A stretch of DNA of 64,000 bases. Origin: Prostheceraeus crozeri (Eukaryota > Platyhelminthes > Polycladida > Euryleptidae). The stretch is taken from assembly GCA_907163375.1 (NCBI GenBank), contig CAJQUW010003024.1, positions 1 through 64,000 of the forward strand. The letters are read 5' to 3'. The notes below the pieces were generated by a model that ran no database searches, was not told where the DNA came from, and saw only the letters and a program-made list of their open reading frames with translations. Shown here piece by piece: positions 43,742 to 55,888 of this stretch. Position numbers and translations under genes: made by a program. The number at the start of each line of letters is the position of its first letter. Within the stretch, counting starts at the first letter, position 1.

Positions 43742-46700
43742 TAATAATGATTGAAGTGGGATTCTGAAAAAAACAACAATCCTCAGTTCTATTCCCCACT
43801 GCAGCAAAATCAGTGGCTTATCCTTCTAGATGGGACAAAATGAGCATTTTATTCGTTCATGAGATATGTCGCTGTGGTCATATTGTATCAAGAATGAAAG
43901 TACGGTCTTGGTCATACCCGGCATAAATTGCCAACAAAACGTCATGTCAGTAGTATAATCACACATAAAATGTAGTGTGTCGGCTGACAGCGATATACCT
44001 TGACGAAATTCTTCTGCTTGAAAACTGAAAGCAATTATTAGTTTCAGATATATAATTGCACATCAACTATATGTTGCACGCCCATTGAAACTATTCAGCG
44101 TGATCGATTTTAGGCTATAGGCTAGTCAGCGCCGATGAGAAGTATTAAATGTCAACAATTGTTGTCAGCATAGCATTTCAATGGGCCTACTCAAGAAATT
44201 TGCACACATGAATTGCAGATTTGTTAGAAAGAAATACACAAGCTATTTCATAAATGCTCTTTTTGAAGCAAATTGTCTTGTCGAACACATGGTTAGCAAT
44301 TGCTACTCTTCCATCACTTGCTGTGCATGACCCAGTTGCATTAAACATAAAATACTGTAAATTTAGGCCTACATGTAAGTTTCGAAATATATTGAACTGT
44401 TCAGATGAATCAATATTGTCATGATAATTCGGCTCTTGAATATAAGACGTAAAATTGAAGCTGGACCAGAAATAGTGCCAAAAATGAATTTGTCAGGATT
44501 TACTTGCAAAAATCATCCACATGTGGCAATTATTTTTTTACCTTAGTAGGCCTAAATTCCACCTTAATCAACAATAATTGTATGATCCTGACTCAGTGGA
44601 TTCATTAAAAAACTTCACAATCAGTTTCAGTTTCATAGTAAGGCTATTCATTGCATTCTTTAATCATTATATCAATGAAAATATCTGGGTTGCAAACAGC
44701 GTCTAGCTAGGAATGAAGTGAGAATATTCATTTACGTTTAACCTGTACAGATGTGGTGTTGAATAACTATTATTAAAGTATTCATACTTCCCATTGCGAC
44801 TTTTCCAAACGCAATTAGTCGCTGGAACCTCCGGAAATTTTTTGGGACATTTAAGTCTTGCATGTTTTAATTCAATTTCACCAAATCATCCAATGATTTT
44901 TTAAAAATAAATTTTTATGAATACGTTATACTGGCACAAAATCTGAAAAGGAACACAGAACAGATATTTGATATGTCCATTATTAAACGTGATAATTTGA
45001 TTTTTTAGTAATTTCAAACATTTTGCTACTTTTGCCGATATTTTAGGCGGTCATGCTTAAATTGATGACGTCCTGAAGCACAACAGCGGCAGTAACAATC
45101 ACTTTAAAAATCACGTTTGAATGATATTTCATCAATATCAATTTTTAATCAACAGTATAATCATTTTGCTATCTAAAAAGTGGAACTTTTAAGTCCCACG
45201 GGTGTGCAAACGGCTTCCCGACAATTGACCGACAGTTCACCGACAATTTTTTTTCACCGGGCTGCCACTGCACAGCAAAATCACATAATCAAAGACAATG
45301 ACTTCAATTAACTTTGAAAGATATAAATTGGTCCACATCACTATTCAAATTCAAGAAATGAAACATGAATTTAGTGAATCGCAAAATCATGGCGGTGAAA
45401 ATTGAATTGAAAACTTGAAATTTCAGCCAAGAAAGCACGAATGACATCGCGACTTTTTCATGAAGACTTTCATTATAATACAACTCATGAAATTCCCTTG
45501 TAAATTAGCTTAATTTCCTCTTAGTTCGGATGTTAATCAACAATTATTCATTTCTTTTGATATCCAACTTGTTTCATACTACTTATATAGGAGAGTCATC
45601 TCAGTAGTATATAAATTGGCAAAACTTTAGATTTTTCAAAACTGCTCAAATAATGTTTTGGACCACAGGAACGTTATCTACGCAAAAAACTGAATCTTTT
45701 GATATAAAAATTTTCACTGTATACAGATACAGTCGATAGTATCCCTACTCTATGCAATCATCCCTGTATGTTAACTTTTGGAGCCAACTGCACCTTTTTC
45801 ATGTCTATTTCAGATTTTTCTAAATGAATTTCAGACAAAAGATAAATTTCTAAAGCTGAATTTCAGATATCTGTCACAAGCTCAACTTTGAAAAGATCTT
45901 TAATTCAACTGGAGATCTCCAATTCACCTGGATCATATCTGAAATTCATTTGGACAGATCTGAAATCGATTTGGAACTATCTGAACCATCTGAACTAGGA
46001 ATGGAGGATGTGTATCCTCAAACGAAGATATCGGACAATGCGCCAGAAGTTTGAAGCTATCATAGATATTCTTTTACTCATCACACATATCTTTAGTTTC
46101 CAAATATCTCACGAGTTTACAGTCTTTATATCTTCCAATGCGGTCGCTCATGAATGCTGCGTGGACTGTGCATGCTTACACTTCATCACATGTTCATCAA
46201 CACATGGAGAATTTCCATCAGTATGATCACAGACATCGAACATCAAAGCATTAAGGTCTAGTTCTTAAGACCTAGTTGTTGATGCTCGATGTCTATGACT
46301 ATGATCAACGCTGCATAATAAAGCTTAACTTTCAAGCTAACAATTAGCAAACTCCAAAATGAAGTACATTATTTTTGCTCCAGATCTTTCACATTGCATG
46401 AAATTATACCCCTATTGTAAAGCAAGATTCACGTTATCCCAAACGGTGTCTATGTGTGATATTTAAAAATACTAGCAAATTATTACAAGCCTTTGGTGGC
46501 AAAGGAATAATGTTCAAAAATCCGCGGACGGAACTCGTATTGCTACGATCGCTTTAATCGAAATAATGATGAAATCAAGAGTTTTAGACCCAATTTAATG
46601 GTACGTAGCTGCCTCGGCAGTGGAAGCGCTCAAATGGGCAGTGGAAGATGGGGCCTATCAGAAAAAATATACATTTTCCATAATTTTCCACGAATAACAA

Positions 46701-46865
46701 TGTATTAGATATCTTGTGCATACAAGTTTACACGATTGATCGATTAAAGCATCCGATAAATCGACTTTTTTGAACTCTTAATCGTTACCAGCCCTGCTGA
46801 TAACCGCCACGCGTTCCCATTCTTTTTCGTTTACGAAGAAAAATAATAGTCGCAGCGGCTTGCTC

Positions 46866-47316
46866 ACTAGGTGACATGCCACGCTCAATCATGCGAAATT
46901 ACACATGACCCTAAACATCCGTGGCTTTGCGGGACATTGCTGCAATATCTGTTATATAAGTTAGTATAGTTGGCAGTCCTGTTATACAGACTTTGCGTCT
47001 CATGTGTCTGCATGTATCAGAGGCTAAACAATGTGATAGGACCTCAATGTCATGCTCAGGGAGGACAGAACATGCTTAGCGGTTCATCTTAGTGGTTCAA
47101 GCGGCAGCGCAGACAACCGTAGGCGACGCGCAAACTATAAACGATCCCCCGCGCGTATTCATAAACATTCCAAATGTTTTAACAGCATCAGATCAAGTGA
47201 TTTCTGACTCTATGTGCAGCGCGTATGTATGTGGGTAGAAGAATAGAATGTCCCTAACCACGGATGTTTGGGGTGTTCCGTAATTACGCGTGGCATGTCA
47301 CATACCCTGTGAAAAA
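46866..47316. repeat. Foldback/MITE-like segment
   Basis: The left end gtgacatgccacgc...aaacatccgtggctt is roughly mirrored by the right end caaacatccgtggtt...gtgacatgccacgc read on the other strand, over about 60 imperfect bases. The interior is non-coding and relatively C+G-rich. Target duplication not determined. Confidence 0.45.
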
Positions 47317-47937
47317 AACGTTGTCGGGCCAGCAACGTTGCGTCGACATAGGGCCGACACAGTTATGGTTCCTGATTCTTCGATGTCGGGCCAAGGACGT
47401 TGCATCGACATAGTGCCATCAAAATATCGCCCTAAATGCCATTAAAATACCAACGACAAATCTTGCATGAAAGCCTGCCCCTGCAGCATTGAGACACTCA
47501 ATAATATTCATGTTATAATAATTGTATATCATTATATATAATAGTTATCGAATACATAATAGTTATTAAATACATAATATATGAACAGTGACATCAGGTA
47601 AAATAATTATTCCTGATGCATTCAAGTAGCGTTCTTTTAAATTCCATCAGAGGACGGGAGAGTGATGGTATCAAACTGTCAATGCACTCAGACGAGCACT
47701 AATTTTCATGATATTTGACGAAGTTATTTACTCTAGTGGAGAGGTTTGTGAAAACAGATGTGAAGACTTATAAGCTACGTAAATTGAAGACATCAAATAA
47801 AATCAAAAGAAAGCCTTTTTATCTAAACGTGTCGGTAATTGAGCCCACTCGGTGATTTTTCATCTTTTTACTCGTACACCAGAAGTTTTGCAATAATCGA
47901 CATAAACTTCTCACGCATGTCAACTACACCAGAAATA
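47317..47937. other. Unassigned sequence in S copy B
   Basis: No gene supported. 47320-47410 contains two diverged copies of a gtcgggccaNNaacgttgc...tcgacata block about 65 bp apart. 47510-47590 is ataat-rich. Confidence 0.35.
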
Positions 47938-48914
47938 CATTGTAAATCGCTCAATACCAATCACATACGAAGGATTCATACCAAAATATTTTTTGGCATA
48001 TTTCTTTATCCATCTGCATGCTTTTCGTATGTTATTTCAGATGTGGTATGCTTTACATACTAAGGCCACACCAGCACAATGCTAAAGGAAAGCATCAATG
48101 ATGTCCAAAATATGTTGATTTAAGGCCTTTTGTCAATAAAGATTACACTTATGTTATATGGTACTTACTACTGTTTTGTAAATAGTGAGATGATGACATT
48201 TAATAGTCAAACTTACAATACTGAATTCGATTTTAATACACGTAAGTCTGAGGCATCTCATAAATAATCAAAAAGTATTCAACCATCAACAATTATGCAT
48301 TATGCAATTTTAGAATTAAGCATGTTGCCAATCCGAAATAAAAAACACATTACAATTCATGAACGCAAAAGTAGTTATGTTTGAGATATATATAAGTCAA
48401 CATGGTTGCACAAAAGATATCGGTTGAATGAATTGATGCAAAGCAACTTGGTTCGTTTAGTAGACCTACCCAAGAGTCCTGTTAATGTTTCTAGGCAAGT
48501 AGCAACGATGACATAAAACATAAAGTTACCAATAAATCTAATCTAGTTAAATATCACATTATCAAAAAGAAATATTCACGACTGATAATACTAAAAAAGT
48601 TTTTTGTCAGTAGTACGTAACACATACATGTTTTTTGTTATGTGGCTATGAGCACTTCATAAAAAACACATACGAAAGAGGACAAAATTGCATCGGGTCC
48701 CGTATATAAAACCTACCAACAACTCGTATTTCATCGTAAAACAGCAAATCAGAGGCAGAATAGCTCGTATCGCTACATAACAATCACATACGAAAGTAAG
48801 GATGCTTGGTATAAAAACATACTAGATCTCTGTAAACATGCGAGAATCTCGTATCAAATGTTAGTTTCAAATTGCATGTTTGTATGTATTTTTCGTATCC
48901 AGCGATTTACAGTG
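47938..48914. mobile_element. TIR element of the CACTGTAAATCGC family, 977 bp
   Basis: Begins CATTGTAAATCGCTCAATAC and ends, on the other strand, CACTGTAAATCGCTGGATAC, with TA on both sides (47936-47937 and 48915-48916). It is the opposite orientation of the element at 11381. It has the same subterminal catacgaa and tatgtgattgg words and no transposase. Confidence 0.78.
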
Positions 48915-49287
48915 TAGATCATTTGAATATAAATTCATAGTATGTAATTAAAGAATCAAGACTGCATACAGCTCTTCTTACAGCTACATGTAGAGCTGTA
49001 AGTCTGTTAGGTGGGCCTTTGTGTCAACCTGTTCCATAAGGCATTTGACTAAGCTGCATCTTCAGCTTATGTGGTAGCCTACCGTAATGAAGTTTTGATA
49101 GGCATCACATGGACGCCATTTTGAAACTTTTGAATGTTTTCAGAACGGGCCCCACAAATGTTTAATTAATACCGGTAATGTATCTCGTACTCATGGTGAG
49201 AGTCTAAGGAAACATGCAACTAGATCTGTGGTTGACTAGATCGTATTTGAAAGTTTAATGAGTTTTTGCTATAGAGCCAAAATAACT

Positions 49288-49574
49288 AACATTACGACAG
49301 AAAAGAACACATAGAGCCACAACTCCTGCGCATCTTTGCGGAAAACGCAGTAGAGACAAACTTAAGCTCTACAGTAAATCACTCACCACCACACCAAGTT
49401 TCATCAAAATCCATGCAATAGTCTGGCAAAGGAAAAATCTGCGTCTATGTTTCTATCACCAAAACATCCATCTTATAATGACTTCATTACGAAAACGCAG
49501 ACAATAGCAGTATGCAGTATGGACCTACCTTTCATCTAGAGAGTTGGAATTCTGTGCATTTTCATGAGAGAGTA
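49288..49574 (+). repeat. S repeat, copy B, middle part
   Basis: Matches 16962-17297 of copy A up to gagagagta, where the 6.3-kb TIR element begins. A short ttttggatcgaa... segment near 17180 of copy A is missing here. Confidence 0.7.
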
Positions 49575-49589
49575 CACTCTAAAAAAAAT

Positions 49590-49770
49590 TGGTTTTCAAT
49601 TGGTTTTCCAGAAAACCAGGTGGATTTCTGGAAAACCAAAAGGTTTTCTGGAAAACCAAATTGGTTTTTGGGAAAGTCAATTGGTTTTCTGGAAAACCAA
49701 ATTAGTTTTTAAGGAAGCCAATTGGTTTTCTGGAAAACCGATTTGGTTTTCTAAACGTCCAAAACTGACA
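49590..49770. repeat. Left subterminal palindromic repeats
   Basis: Five or more copies of attggttttctggaaaacca-like words follow each other at roughly 30-35 bp spacing. Each is close to self-complementary, so either strand presents the same site. Such arrays near transposon ends usually bind transposase. The two frames (49512 and 49564) through this array are artefacts of it. Confidence 0.65.
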
Positions 49771-50656
49771 ATTCTTCCCATAAAAGCTAGAATGCAGCAA
49801 GAGTGATTTTACTAATTTCAAACCGCACTGATCTGAAAAATGATCAGTGTCTTATTATATTGTTGTCACTAAATTATGTGTTGATTATCATGTTCTGAAA
49901 CATCTCAATGATCTAGTGTATCGAATGACTTGTTCATTTATTGTTCTATAATTAAGATTTTACATTAAATTTCAATAGATTTCATGACTGGTTCACGTTT
50001 TGTTGTAGGATATTAGCTTAATTTTCCTCAAATAGAATTTTAACCAACGATACACAAGTTTGTATACTATGTAGATAATTGGGGTTAGCCTAATTGGGCA
50101 AATTGTATTTCAATTGCATACATTAATTGATGAAATAAAATTGTATTAAATTAATAACTTGAATTGTGATTTAGGTAGTGCCAAGTAAAAGTCCGTGGGC
50201 TTCTGTGTGGAAAATACGGCAATAATAGACAATAATAATAACAGACAGCATCAGAAGCTGTTGGACACTGCACGTTAGTACTTGCTACTTCATATTATTT
50301 CATTCTATAAATTAAACAAGTTGGAAACCCACAGGAGTAAGAAACGGATGAGAATGAGATAAGAACTCGAGGAAAGAAAAGAACATTACATCATCTAATG
50401 GCACCGCACAGGTGAAATACTAAGTTCGGCGAGAGTAACAGCGATTATAAGCACTGATTGAACTCCACACATCCTTGGATAAGAATCATGAATGAATCAT
50501 GTGGACAACATGCTGTGCGGAAACATCATGGCATATATTCAGACTGGGAAATAACATCACTCGCCGCTCGCATTGAGAAACACATGTGGCCTGCTGAACT
50601 TCTTCCCTGACCCTTGAACTTTGAGGGAAATATTTCCCAGTTCAGTTGGGGAGGAA

Positions 50657-50664
50657 TGACGTCA
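50657..50664. promoter_or_regulatory. CRE/ATF-type palindrome TGACGTCA
   Basis: A perfect 8-bp cAMP-response-element palindrome lies about 150 bases upstream of the first candidate start codon inside the 6.3-kb element, in a less A+T-rich patch. This is a short motif and could occur by chance. Confidence 0.3.
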
Positions 50665-50814
50665 TCCGTTTTGAATTTGAAGAAAACAACAATTGAAATT
50701 AGTTTTTACATCAAAAAATGTACAAACTATTTCAATTACTTACAAAGTTCTAAATACGTTGCAACTCAATCACTAGTTTCTGTCAGTGAAGATTGTTCCA
50801 GGATCTACAATGAA

Positions 50815-50845
50815 ATGACGTCGTATTCCCCATGCCGTACGAGAG
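50815..50845 (+). CDS. Candidate first coding exon in the 6.3-kb element
   Basis: ATG at 50815 opens MTSYSPCRTR and ends in a consensus donor ggtaag at 50846 (phase 1). It cannot join directly to the exon at 53579 without a stop, so if real at least one further exon between them is undetected. The A+T-rich DNA at 50850-53560 shows no exon I can support. Confidence 0.28.
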
Positions 50846-50849
50846 GTAA

Positions 50850-53578
50850 GTTTCATTTTCACTTTTATTTCATTCACAGCTGGTCTCCGCTGAAAGTGTT
50901 GTCGTGTACATTTGCGGATTATTACAGTGTTTCTATCTTCTTATCGTCGTACAGACATAAAATTATTTTACAGAAGAGTATACTTTATTATTTCAATACT
51001 TTTACATAGAAAATTTCATCATATCAAAATTAACAATTTAATCAAATTGCTTGTTATCAGTGGTGCATCATTTTGAGATTCACTGAATTCTTGTGAAGAG
51101 TTACCAAAGATTAGCCTAGATTTACTGAATGATTCTATCATCAGAATAATAAATTAGATGTTGTTATATGTTAGCAATTTTTGAAATTTTGAAAGTTAAG
51201 AGTTAAGTTTGGAAATTTTCTGAATTTATATTGTAAATCAGTCGTTATCGTTCCGGAGCGTGTTATCTTAAGTTTTGGACTTTCTCATATTTATTTCAAA
51301 ATAGATGCGATCAAAACAATACAGTATTTTGCAATAGATATTTTGAATAACTGATATACATGTAATTAAGGTCTGTCTAGCGAGTCAAATGTGATAATCA
51401 TTAAAGAGTTACAGGTATTATTGGGCATTCCATGTTAGTAGACATTCCATCAAGTAGACCATGATAACTTAGATACAGTATATGCTTACATTCTTAGATA
51501 CCTTATTTATACCGGTGGCTTACAAACTTGTAGGTAGATCATCTCATTAACGTACGATTCTAATCAATTTTTTTTTATTACGTGTTGAATATAAGATCTA
51601 AGGTCATACGTTTGTAAATGCACAAGAATGTAAATCATACAATTTTGCTTGATACGAATGAGCTGATCTCTGAAACCGGCCAAATCAACGTGGGGTTTAT
51701 GGCCGTACAACAAATTAATTCTAGTTATATTTGAATTGGTATAGCAGCATGATAAGACAGTTAAGACGGTTTTTATAGGTCGAGATAATGGTAAACATTT
51801 TATCAAACAAATCCGTGCAGTTTTGCTTGAAGCCATTTTTAGCTAAATTTATTTATAGCCCGTATGCATATTATCTAGTTATGATTATTCCCTGGGTTGC
51901 CAGATGGTTACTATTGCTCAAATTTTTATCACTGTATTCCACATTCTATTCCCAAAAAATGTTAAGTCTTTCAAGAATTCAGACAAATTCATGCCAAATA
52001 CTTCAAATTTGTTGAAAATTGTTCATGATTGTTTCTTGATAAGCTCCCTTGCCTACTGGATATCTGAGTAAGAACTGATCGTTCACATTCTGTTTTTACT
52101 AGTATATCGCTGATAACGGACTAACTTCTGAGTAAACAGGATTATTTCGGAAATTCGTTTGTTGGATGATAGCGAGTATATAACTGGAAACCGTCGCCGA
52201 CGCTGTAGAACGACTACAATTATTAACTAACCAATTCGTTTTTTAAATTTTATTAAACGATTGTTGCCGTTTTGATTCTTCATTCGCAACAATGAAGATA
52301 AAGCAGGCAAACTTACGCCAATTTTCTTCTCCTGCTTTATCAACGATGTTATAATGACATTATAGTTTGATATAGTTATTTAAATTGTAATTAATTGATA
52401 TTTTGGCCTAAGTATAATACACTTGTAAGTTGTTTTAGACCACATACATCTACAGTAGCTGATAGCTCTGCATAATTAACTTTTCAGTCTTTGTCTCCAG
52501 GATCAATTTTTAAAAAGCGTGATATTGTTCTACAGTCTGTTATTATTAGCTGACTTAAACCTAGCTTTTTCGGACTTATGACTGTCATTCAATGGTTTTC
52601 GTTGGATGAAAAGACAGAAAGATGAGTCGCGTATTTTTTGAGCTAGAGCTACGCAACGGCCTTTCGCTCATATCAGCTCGCTATGACGCTCAGAATTTAG
52701 CAGTGACTGCTATCTGTCTGATTTTGAAAACTAAACATTGGTCGTAAGTTCTATAGTACTGCAGATAGTGGCACTAAATCGCATTCTTGTTGAATTGTTA
52801 CTATGCCTATCATGCAAATGATAGCAAATGATTGTAAGTTAAGAGTTAAGTTTGGAAATTTTCTGAATATATATTGTCAATCGGTCGTTATCGTTCCGGA
52901 GCATTAATAACATCAATGTAAACTTGTACACGTATGTATCTGATAAGCGTGTTACCTTAGGTTTTGGACTTTCTCATATTTATTTCAAAAAAAAATCGAT
53001 CAAAACAGTATAGTACTTTGCGATGGATATCTTGAATAACTGATATACATGTAGTACCTTAACGGTCAGTCTGAAGAGTCAAATATGATAATCATTTAAG
53101 AGTCACAGGTATTATTGGGCATTCCATGTTGATAATATATCATTGGTTTATAATCTGATATAATATGATAATATATAATATATGTAATATTATACAATTT
53201 AATAATAAGTAATATTTCTATCAAAGTTCTGTCTTGTGTTATTTAACAGATCTGGTTGGATAACCTGTGAAGTTGTTAAGAATATTTTGATTGAATAAAA
53301 TTAAATCAGACAATTAATAATTAATTAATAATTATAATAATAATTAATAATAATAATAATAATTAATAACAATTAACAATAAATTAAATTGATAATAGAA
53401 TTAAATCAGACAATGAACAATTCATGCTCAAGTAAATGTACACATATCAAAATGAATGTGCATGTTATGTAAACATTCTGTATATGAGAAATCTTAAAAT
53501 AAGATTAAGTTTTATGTTATGCTCTGTTCTATCATTTCAATGATGTTGGATGTATATTTCCCGTATTATTTTTTACAG
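50850..53578 (+). other. Intron-like A+T-rich interior of the 6.3-kb element
   Basis: No supported gene. Diverged internal repeats are present: 51180-51420 and 52840-53130 share gaaattttctgaat...tcgttatcgttccggagc and ttggactttctcatatttat (an internal direct duplication). 53310-53400 is an aataatt/ataataat-rich simple-sequence tract. Confidence 0.45.
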
Positions 53579-55105
53579 TTTCTCGCTGCTGCTAAGTCAA
53601 TAACCGGCGTAGATATCGACGCAAAAGTTTCATTGATACTACAGAAGATGCAGCATAAAGTGGTGGAATTGATTGAACTGAAGAGACCTTTACAGCGTCA
53701 GTTTGAGGAATATATGAGCAAGATTCCCTCAGATATCGAACAAACTGAAGGTCAGTGTTTTACTTTTTTAATGTTATCAATAATGGAAAAATTGAAATAG
53801 GATTATACTTCATAATAATTCAATTGTGAGTTCATGAAATGAACCTCCTCGTACTCGTGCTCGTACTAATTTCAGTCGTTTTTAGGATTCTCTCAATGAA
53901 GGATTTTACGGACTGGAAATTAAATTCTTAAAAACTTGACTGGCCTTCGTTGTCCTACGCCTTCTGAGGTTACAGTGACGTTAAAGATAAGTAGGAGAGG
54001 AGTCCGTAAAAATCTTTGTCGCGCAAGTCACGATGAATTTTTAACTTCAATATTTCAAAATTATCAAATGTCAACCAAAAATATTATCAAATGTCAACCA
54101 TTATATCCTAACAATGTTTGATGAGATAATTATTTATAAAGTCAGATCATCATTACCATTATTTTGAGGTTCATGGTTGTGCATATATATGCTTAAGTTC
54201 ATGATCAATATATATTATTCAATTCAGCACTTGGATATTTCATTCACGGACTCCATTTGACGTTTACTCATGTGTATGTAGATCTTTCTATCAGAATACT
54301 AGCTCGTACTAACAATGAATCATTTTTTTTCAGATATGAAACGAAACATCAGATTGGTAATGCTTCCACTCATATTTAATGAGTCAGTGGATCTCATGTT
54401 CGTTTTCAATAAGGTAAGATAAACTGACACATGCGATTATAAATGTGCAGACCATACGTTTTTGGACCTTATATCAACGATATTAATTCGGGAGATAACT
54501 GGGTGATAATCGTATGTTCACACACTCTTTCAATGAGAGCTTGTAGAATATCATTTAAAGACACAACTAATTCAATATACAACACTATTCCTATACAACA
54601 ATCGCTAGACAGTAATAGAGCAGGCGTTTCCCAATCATAACACAATACATCAGGAAGTCTTTTATTATTAAATCAAGCGACTTTCATATACTCGTATATG
54701 AAAGCAACATCCTCGTTTTTATACAAGTAGGTGCATGTGCAAAATCAATATTCCGCATTTGACATCAATACCATGTACTGTACTGGTAGATTACTCTTAC
54801 CGTAACATTATTTTTACATCTTTCAGGTACCGACAAACCCGACACCGACTATTTCGATACTGGGATCTCCTCCCATGCCTCAGCAGCTAAAGCCGTACGT
54901 GGATGGCATGGTTATCAGTAATGTGCCAGACCTATCCAGCGGCGTATCGTTGATAGTGGCCGCTTACTTTCTTTTTGACATTTGCTACCCCATTTGCTAC
55001 CATTTGCTAAACAATCTCTTAAGCCTTCTTGAAAATTTCGTCATTCGCCCAACCAAACTGTCCCCTGCAACTGCAAAATTATCCCATTTCCTAAATTTGT
55101 TTTGA
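53579..55105 (+). CDS. C-terminal exons of the gene in the 6.3-kb element
   Basis: Three exons: 53579-53750, 54334-54413 and 54827-55105. Each intron has GT-AG ends, strong pyrimidine tracts (ttttttttcag, tctttcag) and matching phases (1, then 0). Exon 1 reads FLAAAKSITGVDIDAKVSLI then coiled-coil-like KMQHKVVELIELKRPLQRQF. Exon 2 is MKRNIRLVMLPLIFNESVDL then MFVFNK. Exon 3 reads NPTPTISILGSPPMPQQLKP, VISNVPDLSSGVSLIVAAYF and FDICYP, ending at TGA 55103. The pattern LPLIF-x-x-(20-30)-P-TP-I-ILG-x-P...V-G-VI-x-VPDL-x-x-x-x-x-LI-A-YFLFDI-YP recalls the C-terminal domain of uncharacterised proteins often annotated as SAMD3-like in fish and invertebrates; this is from memory and unverified. The last 38 residues look unlike that domain and may be a frameshifted end. 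Confidence 0.55.
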
Positions 55106-55530
55106 GCTGCACCCTATTGTAAATTGCCTAAATGTTTTTTTTTGTCATCAAAGAGGATGATTGTATTCTACCATTCTGTTAAAAAATAATGCTGTCGATA
55201 TTGCTTAGAAATGACTTTTGCATTCACTCATAATGCGTAACTACTAACCTTATGTGTAGGTCGAAGCTATAAGCTTAAATATTTCTTAAAAATCTGAAAA
55301 GCAAATTGAATGGTGTAATGTCTCAGTAAATACGTGTACGCGTAATTTTCATCAGCCATTGGGATAACTAAAACGGATAAAGATGTACGATTACATGAGA
55401 AAGCTAATACAATTCAGCAAATGTATTATATGAATGTTTATTGAAAACTGTTATCAATATTATTTGATAGACGAATTATACTCTTAATGTACGCGCGGTA
55501 TACTAGACTGGGATAGAAAATCAATGTAGC
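55106..55530. other. 3' flank of the gene in the 6.3-kb element
   Basis: A+T-rich, no canonical AATAAA seen close to the stop codon; no other feature supported. Confidence 0.35.
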
Positions 55531-55534
55531 TAGG

Positions 55535-55870
55535 TTTTTGAATAACCGAATTGGGTTCAATCGTATAATGGAAAAGATGGGAAACCAAACTAGATTTTCT
55601 GAAAAACCAAACTAGGTTCCCAATAAGGTAGAGTAATGAAATACGGGCAACCAATTTAGATTTCCTGAAAAACCGAATTGGGTTCTTCAATGAAGTATGC
55701 CGTTTTGAGTTGAGAAACCATTTTTGGTTTTTCAGTCATGTTTTGGTTTTCTGGACAACCAACTTGATTTGGATGTCTGGAAAACCAAATTTTTTTGGTT
55801 TTCCGGAAAACCGAAATCGGTTCCCCTCTGTGGACAAGCTGAAAAACCAAATTTGGTTTTTGGGAGCACC
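55535..55870. repeat. Right subterminal palindromic repeats
   Basis: Repeated aaaccaaattt/tggttttc words such as gattttctgaaaaaccaaac, ggttttctggacaacca and ggttttccggaaaacc, spaced as at the left end. The minus-strand frames at 55484 and 55656 are artefacts of the array. Confidence 0.62.
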
Positions 55871-55888
55871 GATTTTTTTTAGAGTGTA

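Larger units (their letters stand above)
41633..45215 (+). repeat. R repeat, copy 1 (split by LINE3)
   Basis: 41633-41931 plus 43742-45215 match 56573-58315 in the same orientation, from gttccactaactagattttt to ttaagtcccacgggtg. The unit is about 1.75 kb. It has no coding potential that I can support. Together with copy 2 it brackets the S copy B (R-S-R). Confidence 0.8.
45258..49287 (+). repeat. S repeat, copy B, left part
   Basis: Direct copy of 10196-13072 (see there) with an additional stretch 46590-48780 absent from copy A. A single TA at 46451 marks the empty site of the 11381 element. Within the extra stretch lie a foldback at 46866-47316 and the TIR element 47938-48914. Confidence 0.75.
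49575..55886. mobile_element. 6.3-kb TIR element carrying a spliced gene, TA target duplication
   Basis: The left end is CACTCTAAAAAAAATTGG and the right end, on the other strand, CACTCTAAAAAAAATCGG. TA flanks both (49573-49574, 55887-55888). The same locus in S copy A (17296-17297) has one TA and no insertion, so the 6,312-bp unit moved as a block. Both ends carry clusters of a palindromic motif, ggttttctggaaaacc and variants (about 49600-49760 and 55535-55870). The interior contains a likely promoter region, short exons and A+T-rich introns, but no DDE transposase, RT, recombinase or helicase that I can recognise. 5'-CAC ends with a 2-bp duplication suggest a CACTA/Mirage-like mobiliser in trans or a new autonomous family. 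Confidence 0.8.

Noticed and set aside
49512-49806. Frames 49512 and 49564 with FSGKPNW-type repeats
   Set aside because: They translate the palindromic subterminal repeats of the TIR element and are not proteins.
50614-51009. 131-residue + frame in the 6.3-kb element
   Set aside because: It runs through the candidate donor site at 50846 into low-complexity sequence; only the short ATG-to-donor segment is plausible.
53310-53400. Regular aataatt units as a possible CRISPR-like or regulatory array
   Set aside because: Simple-sequence tract without unique spacers, in a eukaryotic intron.
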